Assembly: GCA_028023455.1 (NCBI GenBank)
Contig: JAQFVV010012395.1
Coordinates: forward strand, 7,879,998 to 7,943,997
Length of the DNA stretch: 64,000 nt
Direction of reading: 5' to 3'
DNA from: Epiperipatus broadwayi
Taxonomy: Eukaryota > Onychophora > Udeonychophora > Euonychophora > Peripatidae
In this document: piece after piece, positions 47,445 through 58,440 of the stretch
How positions within the stretch are numbered: position 1 is the stretch's first letter
How the letters are laid out: each line of letters begins with the position of its first letter
Translations under genes and position numbers: made by a program
Notes under the pieces: generated by a model
The model's database searches: none
The model's input: the letters and a program-made list of their open reading frames with translations, nothing else
What the model was told of the DNA's origin: nothing

Positions 47445-48234
47445 CCGATATATATATACATACACACACAAACGTAGGACTCGTATTTATCAGGTAGATG
47501 AGATCTTCTAAGCAAGATAGACATTTTTTTTATGCAATTGGCTCCAAATTTAATCACAAGTAAAGAAAAAATTAAAATCTCTACCAACTTTGAATATAAT
47601 AATATTTTGTCGTCTTAGTTGTTTCTTTATGTAAAGATATTAAAAGGACATGTGTGTTGATGTAGGTTTTTTTTTTTACTTCTTTTACTCCTAAACGCAA
47701 ACATTTTTATATATAATATTTATGTTAGTTTCTATTGCTATTAATTATTATTTCTATCAAAGACTATTTTGTACTCGTTTTTCCTACAACTGACAGTTCA
47801 TCTATCTCAGAATGTGACAGGTGTCTGTTAACATAAGTTTAAAAAGCACATGTTCAAATTTATATAAATGTACCTCCTAGCAATTGTCTCTGATCTGTCA
47901 GGTGATGAGTTATTATCATTAGAATTATTAAAAATTTTGACAGAAACCACCATTTTAACAAAGAAAGCTGTCGTTTGAAATTTACTTAGAACTGTTGACA
48001 GGGAATAGCTTGATTTAAAATATTTTTTACTTCAAACGAAGTTGATACTGTGTAGTTGTACATGCTCTTGACCTTTAAATTAATGATTAAATAGTAATTG
48101 GCTCACTACACTTTTAGACCAGGTGCTTTTTATTTAGTTGTCATATGGAAAATGCTTTGTAGTGACTAAATACACACACACACATTGAAAATTATTTTCA
48201 TTGTTAAAGTTATGTTTATATTTTTATAAAAGCT

Positions 48235-48310
48235 TCCTTGTATAATGATTAACACGTCCATTTCCCATGCACATATTGTGGGGTTCAAATCTAGGCTATC
48301 ATCTTTATAA
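48235..48310 (+). mobile_element. tRNA-like SINE head (tRNA-Gly/CCC-like)
   Basis: TATAATGATTAACACG (A-box region), TTTCCCATG (anticodon-like), then GGGGTTCAAATCTAGG (good B box). Acceptor-stem pairing is not evident, so a SINE head or tRNA pseudogene is more likely than a tRNA gene. Confidence 0.5.
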
Positions 48311-48714
48311 CTTAGTTAGCCAGTCATTAATAGTTATATATATATAAAAGTATTAGGATTTTTTCACTTACATAATGTTGAAATCACTGATTATCTTATG
48401 GAAATCCATTTAAATTCCCAATCCAGAAATTGATGTCTGATTTTAAGGATTTGAATGCCTTTTCTTTTCGTATCCATACATTGGTCAAACTCACTGAAAA
48501 TGGTACTAAAATACTGCTATTGCTGTGTGTGTATATATGTAACATGATAGTTTTTCTATGTATATTTTTCGTTATATATATACCATTTTCAATTCATATC
48601 TAAATCAGTCAAACACATTAATTTAACTTTCACATCTTAATAATAATCACATATATTTTGAAAAAATAGTTATATGTATTTAATTAAAATATAATTTATA
48701 AGTTATTTACCAAA

Positions 48715-49260
48715 ATGCAATTCTTGTAAATCAAACCTGTCCATATTTTCCAAATGTCTTTTACTCCACTTTTTAAACACTCATATCTATTTTATCTTTT
48801 TAAAGTTATTTATCAACTTCTTTCCTTTTTTTTTTTATTATTATCTCTTCTCTTACTTTCTACAATGTCTCTAACACATCTTTCAAAATTCCTCTGCCTT
48901 TAAATATATGCCCGATCCATTTCCTTTTTTTTTTCATAATTTCTTAAAAAAATTATCTTTCATTTATTCTTGTCCCTACTTCTTCATTTTTAAACTTATA
49001 CTTCCGATTTAACTTTTCCATTCTTTTCCAAATTTTCATCTCAAATCCTCCAAATTTTTTTCCCTTTTTACCTGTTGTTCCATGTTTTTATCCCAGATGA
49101 AGCAATAATTCAAACAAAATACTATCTGTTTTTATTGTTTTAGTTTTATTAACTTTTCTTATCTATTTCTTTTTTCCCCTCAATATATACCTTGCAAAAT
49201 ATCACATTTCATTTTCACTAAATGTTTTTTCAAAGTCAGCAAAAACAACATTAACATCCT
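48715..49260 (-). pseudogene. Decayed LINE reverse transcriptase and C-terminal region
   Basis: The minus-strand frames give FADFEKTFSE (RT block FVDFEKAFD), then after many breaks EMKIWKRMEK and KWIGHIFKGRGILKDVLE, matching the LINE tail patterns EMxxWRRMxxI and KWIGHILRxxxLLKDVxEG. Poly-T/A expansions interrupt it. The palm active site is gone. It probably belongs to the same broad LINE group as the fragments at 35.2 and 39.1 kb. Confidence 0.6.
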
Positions 49261-51410
49261 CCACTTAGCTTTTCTAAATATAAATTATTCAGATATAAAC
49301 TTATCTAATCCATTTGGATGACTATTTTACAGAATTGCTTATATATTAATTTTTTGTTTTTGCAACTTGTTTTTCTCTGACTAATGAATTTATTGACAAA
49401 TAATACAGTGCTAATACAGACTTACATAATCAAAGAAGCATTATTTTACATAATCCAATTTGTAAAACAACAACAAAAATAAATACTTTTTCGTGATTCT
49501 AAAATCATCCATTATACTTTCATTAACAGTCAAGGAATTTAAGTCAACATAATTATACAGGATCACAATTTGTGATCTTAACATTGTATATTTACCAGAT
49601 AATTTTTTTTGCAGTTAATGGCTGTTCAAACTATGCTATCACATGTATAAAAACAACATTTGTATACCCTTTATTTCGTGGCTTATAAATTGTTGCAGTT
49701 CAGCTCTTCTATTTTGACAAAAAAAAAAAAAAATAATAATTCAAATATTAAGCCAATCCAAACATTTTAATCTTTTTTATACTTTGTCTTCTGTTAGATA
49801 TATGGTTAAGACAAACATTATAATTAGAAGTAAAATTAGAAACAATATAACCAATATATCCATTTTTCTTTCAAAATTATAGAATGACAATTAACTATAT
49901 ATATATAAAGTGATTTAATCACTCTTTCAAATTAGTAAAAAAAAAAAACATTTTTAACTTTAAAAACAAATAAACTGATCTTAAGTCTTTATTTGACCAT
50001 TTTTACTTTTAATATTTTCTAAATAAAAGTATATTAAAAAAAAAAAAAACAGATTGATTTTTCAGTAAATTCACACAAATTAAAATCTTTTTATATATTC
50101 TTTAATTTTATTTATTTATTTATAATTTTGTTAAATGAACAACTGTCAGTATACAATAACAACATCTAATAATTTTAAATACTCTAGCCAGCCATTTACT
50201 TGTCTAATCATGCAATCATTTTACAGTATAAAAAAAAAATCAAACAATCACTCTGCAGGATATGTTTCTAATTTTACATTTTATTAATTGCCATAATGTT
50301 TTGCCTATCTCATAAGATATGCATTACCCAAGTAATAGGTTTATTATGTTACACAATGATCACGTGATTAATTTATTTGGTGGAATGATTGGCTAGAGTT
50401 TTCATTATTATTAGATATTACAGTTTATGGAATTTCTAGTTTAGTTTTACATATGTAAAATTTTATATTTATACATGTGTGACTTGTAGCATGTTAAATG
50501 ATGTTTTGAATATATTTACTTAATACATTTTAAAAAAGATTGTATTTCTAATTTTTGTACTGAAGTAGATTTTTTTTAAAAAAAAAAAAAAGTCAAAGAT
50601 CTATAAATAGCAAGTAGATGATATTCCCATGAGTCTTAAATCTAATTTTATGTAGTAGCATTTAACAAGTTGTAAAACAAAAATAATAGCCATTAAATTT
50701 TATATTATGATGGTATTATACTGAGATTGAGTAGTAAATATTAATTCTCTATTTCTGACTTTTTTTTCAATTTCTCTCTTTCATCTTATATCTTCTCATC
50801 AGTTTTTGAAAGGACAAGAGGAGATAATGAATGATGGATTAAAATGAGTTCTCAAACTTTTTGAATTTTTCTTCTCAGTAAATGCCATTCTTTGTGATTT
50901 TGAAATTCAGACTCATTTTTACCTTCTGCCTCAACACTGCTTCATGTAATCAACCTGATGCCCAATGAACTTAATGCTTGCCTTTTTATCTATTTTACTT
51001 TGAGTCAAATATTAATCCTAATTTAAAGATATCAGTCTAAAGTGCCATTCACACTAGATATGTCAACTACAGTTAATGTGATAAAATATGTTAATAATAG
51101 ATATAAATATAGATTTAAATTTTCATGCAATGTTTTCAATTAATTATCTTTTCACATCTCAGTATTGCAGAAATGTCATATACGGTCTCATTTTGGAAAC
51201 ACTTTCATTAAAACAAAATAGAGAAATTTTTTCTTGTATGCTAATAGCTTGAGAGGAGGAAAAATAATTAAGTAATTGGTTTGTGCTGCTGTTCTGTTTA
51301 AATTTTATAATAAATAATACAACTTTATATATATATTAAGTAGTTTTATTTGCTTGTAACTATTCATCTGAAATTGCAGTCTTTATAAGAGATTTGTAAA
51401 ATATTTTTAT
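49261..51410. other. No gene seen
   Basis: Very AT-rich with poly-A runs near 49721, 49938, 50038 and 50578. No ORF or repeat family recognised. Confidence 0.4.
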
Positions 51411-51416
51411 ATTACA

Positions 51417-52900
51417 ATGCATTATAAGATATTAAATATAAACTTCATAAAATTGCATAACATTCCTGTTCTTATTCTCTACATTTTAGCTAATCTTCTA
51501 ACGAATAAAGAAATTTTTATCAATCTTAATGGCAAAATTACACAAGGATTCAAACCGCATAACTGTATTTCACAGGGTGCATTTTTAAGTGCTTTATTTT
51601 ATTACTTATCCGCTGCTTCTGGAAATAGAGGAAACTGCCTTGTATTATATTCTGCTGATTGATAAAGCAATTAAGCTTATATTATGTGTGATCTTGTCAT
51701 TTTTCTCCCCTTTAAGAAGTACCTTACTTTACTTATTTTTATTTTGGAAAATTATGTGGCACACTATAAACTTCAGTTTAACCATAATAAGTCATCCAAA
51801 TGGAGCATACTCTCAGGTAATGGTATTTCTTCTCCCTTCAGTGCTACCCTGCATAATTTTCTTGGATTTCCCATTTCTAAGTCTGTGAGTGCTATAAGAA
51901 CATCTATTTAGAACTGTATCCATACATCTGCTGAAAATACAATTAAGTCCTTGTCTAAAGCATACCTTTTCCTTCATGCAAAAAATTCTTTTATCAACAT
52001 CCTGATTTTTCCAAAAATGACTTACTTTATGCCCATTATTAATTATACTAAATCAAAAAGAAGACTAATATGTGTTTGCTCCAAACTTATTTGGAATAAA
52101 AGAGTAATTGCAATCAGTATTAGAATCTTACAGAAGCATGCCAAAGATCAATGATCTCTCCTTTCACTCAATCTCTACCTTTTATTTTCAGAGATTATTT
52201 AATACTATTTTTAAAAGTTATCTGTTTACCCTAATGTTGTGAAATTTGTTCTAGTCACTTCTACTGATAAGCCTCCCAATAAAGTTAATTTTTTTTATTC
52301 CTTAATCAAATTCATTGTGACTTTAATACATTCTCTAGGAAAATATTCTTTGGCAGACTTACAATATGATTCATAATGCTAGTCAACCTCTACTATCCCC
52401 ATCATCCTTATTATCACAATAAACAGATAATAAAAAAATTCAAATTCTGATATCTGGGAACAAATTATCTTGATTTTTTTATAAAAATCAATTTAAAAGC
52501 TTTACTTACTAGTCATTTCTTATCATAGAAAATGGTGCATACTCTGACCCCCTTTATACTTTCTGTCATAAATCTGAAGAAACAGTACCTCATTTTCTAT
52601 TCCAGTGTCATACTCTTCTTACCTATAGAAATGTCATTGAATCAATTACCAAATTGCATATTTCTTCTATTTCTACTCTCATTGGTAGCATGAAACAGGG
52701 TCTTTCCCCTTCAATTAGGATTACTATTTTTTTATACTTAGTCTTTGGTTTCTAAGATGTCATTTTTGCTTTAACTCTACTCTAGGAATTTACAACCATT
52801 GTTTTACAATAAAATTCCAAAAATTAAAAATGGAGACATGGTGATTGCCCATACAAATGTTGTTAATGCTACATGGAGACTGGTTTCACTTCTGTCTATT
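51417..52900 (+). pseudogene. Decayed LINE (RT palm to C-terminal Cys/His region)
   Basis: Successive broken frames give ILANLLTNKEIFINLNGKIT and CISQGAFLSALFYYLS (RT block GVPQGSxLSPLLFxLY), then LVLYSAD in the YADD position. FNHNKSSKWSIL and NFLGFPISK follow, then at about 52550-52620 CHKSEETVPHFLFQCHTLL, the C-x-H-x4-C C-terminal pattern with a missing first Cys. Jockey/CR1-like in layout. Multiple stops and shifts. Confidence 0.65.
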
Positions 52901-53540
52901 ATAAATAGATAATTTCATTTTTATACCTTTCTTATGTATTTACAAAATGCACTTGTAATTTATACACCATTGAATTTGTCTATTTTTGATGATAGGCTAC
53001 AAAATATCCAATTGAATTTCAAATCATTTTTTTCAAGTTTGTAAAAAAATTTTTGCCTCATAAAATTGTTTGTAAAAAAAAAAAAAAAAATGTATTTTTA
53101 ATAAATGTAGAGTTTTGAGAGCCTACAATCCACTGAATGTATGTTAGTTGTTATATTAAACAAATTAATAAATTGATTGTTAAATTTAAAAAAAGGAATA
53201 AATTATGATAAATTTCATTATGAAACTTTATTTCAAATTTTTTTTTTTTTGGGGGAGGGGGGAGCTATGAGATGCTGTTAAGATAGTTGTACTTTAATTC
53301 AATTCAGTGTTATTTTTTTTTTGTCAGCAGTTTTTTTGGTAAATTATCATAATGATAAAAATTTGGCACCTTTCTGTCACAAAATGTGATGCAGTGATTT
53401 ATTTTCAAAGATAAGGGATCATACCTTCCTGAAAAGTGTGCTTAATGGTCACAATATTGCACACTGCTGACATGAATAAAGTGTAAATATTGTAATTTAT
53501 ATATTTCTTTCATTTTTTTTTTTAGTAAGTGTTATGTATA
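52901..53540. other. No gene seen
   Basis: AT-rich spacer with poly-A (about 53077-53090) and a GGGGGAGGGGGG run (about 53250). Nothing recognised. Confidence 0.4.
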
Positions 53541-53648
53541 TAATCACATGATCACTATCTCTATACCAGCACATAATTGTTGTAAACAAAGGCAAAACTC
53601 TCCATACAGTAGTGCCACCCTGTGCCAAACAGATCTAGGTGCAGTGCT

Positions 53649-53715
53649 CTCAGATCCAAGGCTCCTCACTGATGATGGCCACAAGCCAGAAACTAGTCTG
53701 TGGATATTGGATGAG
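53649..53715 (+). ncRNA. Predicted type I hammerhead ribozyme, copy 1
   Basis: CTGATGA (53669-53675); helix II TGGC (53676-53679) with GCCA (53685-53688), loop CACAA; GAAA (53689-53692); minimal helix III AC-TA-GT; cleavage expected after C53698. Helix I TCCTCA/TGTGGA has one T-T mismatch, then ATCCAA (53654-53659) pairs TTGGAT (53707-53712) and CTC pairs GAG beyond a two-base bulge. All conserved core bases are present. Confidence 0.75.
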
Positions 53716-54153
53716 TAGGCAATAGATAGGGATTTTATGCACAAGCCTTCTGGCATCCATTGATTACTCTGTTTTGCACAGGGTGGCACTACTGTATGGA
53801 GAGTTTTGCCTTTGTTTACAGCAATTATGTGCTAGTATAGAGATAGTGATCATGTGATGTTTAGTGGTTTAACACCAATCCTGCGTAATAGGATAGTGGT
53901 GGCTATGGTTGTTTAAAAGCCAAAGACACCAAAATATATGGGTACTGAATTGAGTTCAGACCCATATGACTATATAAGCTATTGAGCTTAGATTGAAAAT
54001 ATTATTGTGTTTTCAATTTCATCCTCATAGTTTTGTAGTAAAGGAGAGTTAAAAAGTGGCTGCTGGAGGGTTGCATTAGATCCTAAGATCTAGGTGCAGT
54101 GCTCTCAGATCCAAGGCTCCTCACTGATGATGGCCACAAGCCAGAAACTAGTC
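53699..54153 (+). repeat. Complete 455-bp monomer between two predicted ribozyme cleavage sites
   Basis: If both flanking hammerheads cut, a 455-nt RNA with 2',3'-cyclic phosphate and 5'-OH ends would be released, suitable for circularisation. No ORF of note. The interior contains the sequence blocks found at every other locus of the family (GTGATCATGTGATG, CACCAATCCTGCGTAATAGG, CATATGACTATATAAGCT). Confidence 0.7.
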
Positions 54154-54170
54154 TGGGGATATTGGATGAG
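54104..54170 (+). ncRNA. Predicted type I hammerhead ribozyme, copy 2 (fully paired)
   Basis: CTGATGA (54124-54130); helix II TGGC (54131-54134) with GCCA (54140-54143), 5-nt loop; GAAA (54144-54147); ACTAGT as helix III; cleavage expected after C54153. Helix I: TCCTCA (54118-54123) with TGGGGA (54154-54159), one G-U wobble; internal loop GGC/TA; ATCCAA (54109-54114) with TTGGAT (54162-54167); bulge AG; CTC with GAG (54168-54170). The internal loop in helix I facing loop II is the layout of natural fast-cleaving type I ribozymes. ACTAGT is self-complementary, so two copies could share a longer helix III in a dimer. Confidence 0.82.
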
Positions 54171-54261
54171 TAGGCAATAGATAGGGATTTTATGCACAAG
54201 CCTTCTGGCATCCATTGATTACTCTGTTTGGCACAGGGTGGCACTACTGTATGTATGTAAT

Positions 54262-54981
54262 AAGAGAATGTGGAGATATAATTGCAATGGAAAATAGAAA
54301 CAGGTATGTAAGAGTATGTTTGCCGGGAGCTAAAATTAGGGATGTTACAGATAAAGTAAAGAAGCAAGGGAATAGAGATGTATATGTTATGGTAGGGACT
54401 AATAATTTATCAGTCATCAGAGAAAGTAATGGGTGAGTACACAGAACTGATTAGGAAGTTGAGAATGGTTAAAGGAAGAGTAGGAATAGTTGGATTATTA
54501 GCAAGATTTGATAAAAGGTATATGTTAGATAGGGCATGTTGTATAAATGAGAGATTGAAAGAATTGTGTGAGAGAAATGATGTTACATTTGTGGATGTTA
54601 AAAATTAACTGTGATAAAACACAGTTGCTGAAGCTTTAAATATAAAATTATAACAATAAAGCTGAGCGCTTTCGGGGGACTTAAGCCTCCATAATCATAG
54701 CTCAATTATGATTATGGAGGCTTAAGTCCCCTGAAAGCGCTCAGCTTTATTGTTATAATTTTATATTTAAAGCTTCAGCAACTGTGTTTTATCACAGTTA
54801 ATTTTTAATTTATTGATTTTTGTTGAAGTATATACATACATTCTTTTCATTTGTGGATGTGTGGGATTTTTTTATTGGGAAGGGGGAGTTATTTGGTAAA
54901 GATGGGTTGCACTTAGGGAAACAAGGAAGTGAAGTTTTAGGGAGTCTGATTTATAAAGAATATGGTTCGGGAAACTTGTAA
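54262..54981 (+). pseudogene. SGNH/GDSL-esterase-like ORF1 of the LINE
   Basis: The frame gives VRVCLPGAKIRDVTDKV and VMVGTNNL (54391-54408; SGNH block III GxND, here GTNN). A frameshift near 54430 leads to VGLLARFDKR and NERLKELCERNDVTFVDV. After the insertion the frame resumes as WDFFIGKGELFGKDGLHLGK (DGLHL, block V with the catalytic D and H, at 54901-54915) and ends at TAA 54979-54981. Esterase-like ORF1 proteins are known in some LINE clades (for example CR1-like) and in tick LINEs; their role is thought to be lipid or RNP related. The block I GDS serine lies upstream of what is left. Confidence 0.7.
54586..54860. mobile_element. 249-bp insertion with a near-perfect 101-bp inverted repeat, 13-bp target duplication
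   Basis: CATTTGTGGATGT occurs at 54586-54598 and 54848-54860, flanking the insert 54599-54847 inside ORF1. Arms 54598-54698 and 54708-54808 are reverse complements with a single mismatch (CTTTCGGGGG versus CTTTCAGGGG) and a 9-nt loop. A 39-nt tail (to 54847) is outside the hairpin. A transcript would fold into a ~101-bp hairpin. The 13-bp duplication is longer than usual for DNA-transposon MITEs (2-10 bp), which hints at LINE-type integration. No other copy in the window. Confidence 0.9.
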
Positions 54982-55082
54982 AGGGGGGTGGGATTTTAAA
55001 TTGTAGTGTTATTAAAAAGAAGAAGAATGGATGGGATGTAAGGATTAAACAAAGAGCAGTTGATTTCGATATATTTATCGAT

Positions 55083-55889
55083 GTGGAGAGGGAATGGGTC
55101 TGTAAAATTAATAGTAAGCAAGTTATTTATAAGCATAATGGAGAAGAAAGAATAAAAAAAAATTATAAAAGAGTAGTTAAGAAAGAAAAAATTGTTAAAA
55201 TTGGGTATTTGAATATGCAAGGTGGTATGAGACCAGAAAAATGGCAGGAATTAAACAAAGCAATTGAAAATGAAGAGCTTGAGGTATTAACAGTAGTGGA
55301 AATACATCTAAGAGAAGAAGAAGAACCTGTTTTGGAAGATTTGGTATGGCAGGGTATAAATAGAAAAGAGAAAGAAAAAAAGGGTGGTGGTATAGGTGTT
55401 ATAGCAAAAAAATATTTAAATACTGTTAAATGCCAAGAACATTTGTGGTTTGAAATAAGGTTGGGAAAACAAGAATGGATGGTGGCTATAGTTTATATAG
55501 CTACTGGAGATAATCAAACTATAATGGAATGGAACAATAGCATATATGAGTGCCTAGTTAAGGATATACAGAGTTTTAAGGAAAAGGGGAAGAGAATAAT
55601 GGTTATAGGAGATATGAATGGGCATATTGAAAAAATTGATGATGTAGACAATAAGAATGGACAGCTTTTGAAGGAATTTTGTCAGAGAGTGAATTTGAGC
55701 ATTGGAAACTTATCTAATATTTATGAGGGACAATATACATGGTCTAGGAATAATAATCCCACACAATAGATTATATATTGGTAGAGAAAGAGGGAATGAA
55801 TAAAATACAGAAAATTAAGGTGTTTGATAATGAAGAGAGAGTATGTAATAGTGATCATAATTTTGTTGTAATTAAAATGGTAATGTGAT
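55083..55889 (+). pseudogene. LINE APE endonuclease domain
   Basis: Landmarks: IGYLNMQGGMRPEKW, TVVEIHLREEEEP (catalytic Glu), KGGGIGVIAKKY, AIVYIATGD, MVIGDMNGHIE (GDxN), YTWSRNNN. After a one-base shift at about 55765 come TIDYILVEKEG and CNSDHNFVVIKM (terminal SDH). All catalytic positions are recognisable, but the shift prevents a complete domain. The open frame extends upstream without ATG to about 54985 (GGGILNCSVIKKK), overlapping the end of ORF1. Confidence 0.8.
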
Positions 55890-58440
55890 GGAAAATAGAA
55901 AGAATAAGTTAGAAGAGTATAAAATACAAGTTGAAGAAACCATGGAAGAGTTGATTGGAAATGAGTATGAGGACTCGTGTGATGAAATAGAAAAAGTGGC
56001 AAATAGGGTTTTAGGTGAGAATATTCAGAAGAATAAAAGTAATAGAAAAATGAGAGTTAGTAAAAGTATAAAAGAGAGGAAAAATCATGCAGAGAATATA
56101 AGTGTGCTATTAAGAACAAAGAAAGTGAAAAAGATATTAATGCTAAATGGGAAAAGTACTTAGAAAAGAAGAAGTTAGCTAAAGTAGATAATTATAGAGA
56201 GAGAATGAAACTAAATAGTAAATTATTGGATGGATATTAATAAAAGTGGAAGAGATGGGAGTAAAAAACTTTGGAATTACATTAAAAGGAGAAATTTTGG
56301 GGAGAGAGAGATAGTATTACTGGATGAGGAGGGAATAGAGTGTAGCTCTAGAGAAGAATTAGAGAGAATATTGAATAGTTATGTAATGGATATAGAAAAG
56401 ATGTGAACGACAGAGGGATAGAAAATATGAAAGCATATAGTAATGGGAATAATACGTTTGCAGAAAATGAACTGAATGAGGCAGGGAAGAAATTGAGAAG
56501 TGGTAAGGCAAGAGGATTAGATGGATGGGCAGCAGAGATGGTAATCAATTTGGGGCATAGGGCAAAAGTAAAGTTACTATCATGTTTTAATAAGATGGCA
56601 CAGAAGAGAGTTTTTCCTGGTAGTTGGAGTAATACAAGAGTAAGATTATTATTTAAAGGAAAAGGTAAGGATCATAGAAAGTTAAATAATTATGGACCAA
56701 TAGCAGTAACATCAGTTTTATATAAAGTTTTTTCATATATGTTGGCTGGAAGAGTTGCAAAATGGATGGAAGAAAATAATGTAGTGGGGGAAAATGCAAG
56801 GAGGTTTTAGGTCAGATAGGTGTATAGGAGATAGTTTATTTGTAGTTACACAACTTATAGATATTAGTAGAAATTCAGGTGGACAGTTATATATGAGTTT
56901 TATAGATATTGAGAAGGCATATGATAGAGTGAATAGAAATAGATTATGGATAAGTTTAGCAAATCTGGGAATGGATGAAGCTTAGTGGGTGTTATTAAGA
57001 AATTATATGAAAATAATTACTATACATATCAATTAGGGGATATAGAATCAGTTAAAGTTAAAAATGGGGTGGGACTGAGGCAAGGATGCCCTATGTCACC
57101 TATTTTGTTTGTGTTGTATTTGAGCGAAATGGAGAGAGCAATAGAAAGTCTAGGAAGAGGGATAGAGATACTGTTCACAGGTGGCAAGAGAGTATATACA
57201 TTGTCGGGTCTTTTTTTTGTGAATGATGTCTTTTTGTGTGCAGAAAGAAGAGAAGATTTGGAAGTTATGCTGAGGACATGTGCAAGGGTGGGTAAAGATA
57301 TGAGGATTAAATTTAGTGAAGAAAAATCAAATATAATGATGGTGAATACTGGGGAAAGAAGACAGATTTCTTATTGAGGGATATAAAGTTAAGTGTGGTG
57401 AATAGATATATTTATTTGGGAATCATCTTGAGTAATAAGAAAAATTACTTGGATGAATGGGAGAAAAAATTGATAAATGAAGCAAAGAAAAGAAAGGGAT
57501 TGATAAAGAAATTAACAGTGTTTTCATATAATAAATATGATGTAGCTAGAATTGTATGGAAGGGAGTGGCAGTAGCAGGGTTAACATATGGCAATGATGC
57601 ATTATGTGTTAGTAAAGGGGTATTAGATTGCTTAGAAAAAGTACAAAGGGAAGTAGGAAGACATGCATTAGATTCTGAGGTGTGGACAGCAAAAGAGGCA
57701 ATTCAAGGAGATATGGGATGGTCAAGTTTTTATATGAGGGATGCAAAAAGTAAATTGAAAATGTTTGGTAGATTGCAGTTTATGGATAATAAAAGAATAT
57801 CCAAAATAGTATTTAATTGGGTTACAAATAAAGGGCAGGCAATAAGATGGATGAGAAAGGTAATGCGGTATGCAAAAGATTTGGATAAAGAAGTTATGTC
57901 AATATACTGTACAAAAGATGGGATGATTGTGCTAGGAGGATTGTTGAGAGTTATAGTGGGAAGGAGTGGGATAGAAGAATAGATGCATTAATAAAGAATA
58001 GGGCGTTGGAGAGATGGAGAACTAGTATGGAGAGTAAAACGAGTTTAAATATATATAGAAGTAAACGGAACATTGGGTGTGAGTTAATTTATGATAATAA
58101 TAAGGAAAATAGTTTATTGTTTAAGGCTCGAACAGGATCTTTAGCAACAAGGGAATATACACGTAAATGGAAAAATATGGGTGATTTAGTCTGCAAGTTA
58201 TGTAAGGAAGGCATAGAAAATATTAGGCATCTGTTACTTCAATGTAAATGTTTGGAAGCAGAAAGGGTACAAATAATGAAGTTATGGAAGGTTAAATATG
58301 AACAAAGTGATTACAGAAAGTGAGTTATTGGTTTTTATGCTAGGTTTGGGAAAAAATAAGGGAGATTTAGATATGAAGGTCATGGAGTTGACAAAGATTA
58401 TGTTGTGGAAATGGGATGGAGCAGATTATGGGAAAACTTA
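55885..58440 (+). pseudogene. LINE reverse transcriptase and C-terminal domain
   Basis: RT blocks across several frames: ARGLDGWAAEMV, LNNYGPIAVTSVLYKVFSYM, QGGFRSDRCIGDSLFV, FIDIEKAYDRVNRNRLW, GVGLRQGCPMSPILFVLYL, then LFFVNDVFLCAE, where the palm YADD/FADD has become FVND: the first catalytic aspartate is lost. KFSEEKSNIMM and YLGIILSNKK follow, then a thumb and the C-terminal VCKLCKEGIENIRHLLLQCK motif (about 58190-58250), and a final shift before ELLVF-like sequence to 58440. Breaks at about 56161, 56402, 56810, 56984, 57375, 57980 and 58322. Confidence 0.82.

Larger units (their letters stand above)
53545..54249. repeat. Best-preserved hammerhead-repeat locus (head-to-tail dimer with inverted 5' fragment)
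   Basis: Bases 53545-53630 are the inverse of about 53770-53858. From about 53632 a plus-strand unit (AGATCTAGGTGCAGTGCTCT) begins. It carries ribozyme 1, runs one complete monomer to ribozyme 2, and stops at 54249 (...CACTACTGTATG), exactly where LINE sequence starts. The two segments around the ribozymes (53632-53815 and 54088-54249) are nearly identical, implying recent amplification. Open frames at 53544-53789 and 54083-54367 (minus) are repeat-derived. Confidence 0.9.

Noticed and set aside
48235-48310. Genuine tRNA gene
   Set aside because: It has a good B box, but no acceptor-stem pairing and irregular arms. Called a SINE head instead.
53544-54367. Short ORFs with the recurring CIKSLSIAYSSNIPRLVSGL translation
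   Set aside because: The same peptide appears at 46.3 and 32.3 kb only because the ribozyme repeat is translated in one frame. The frame is not conserved beyond the repeat.
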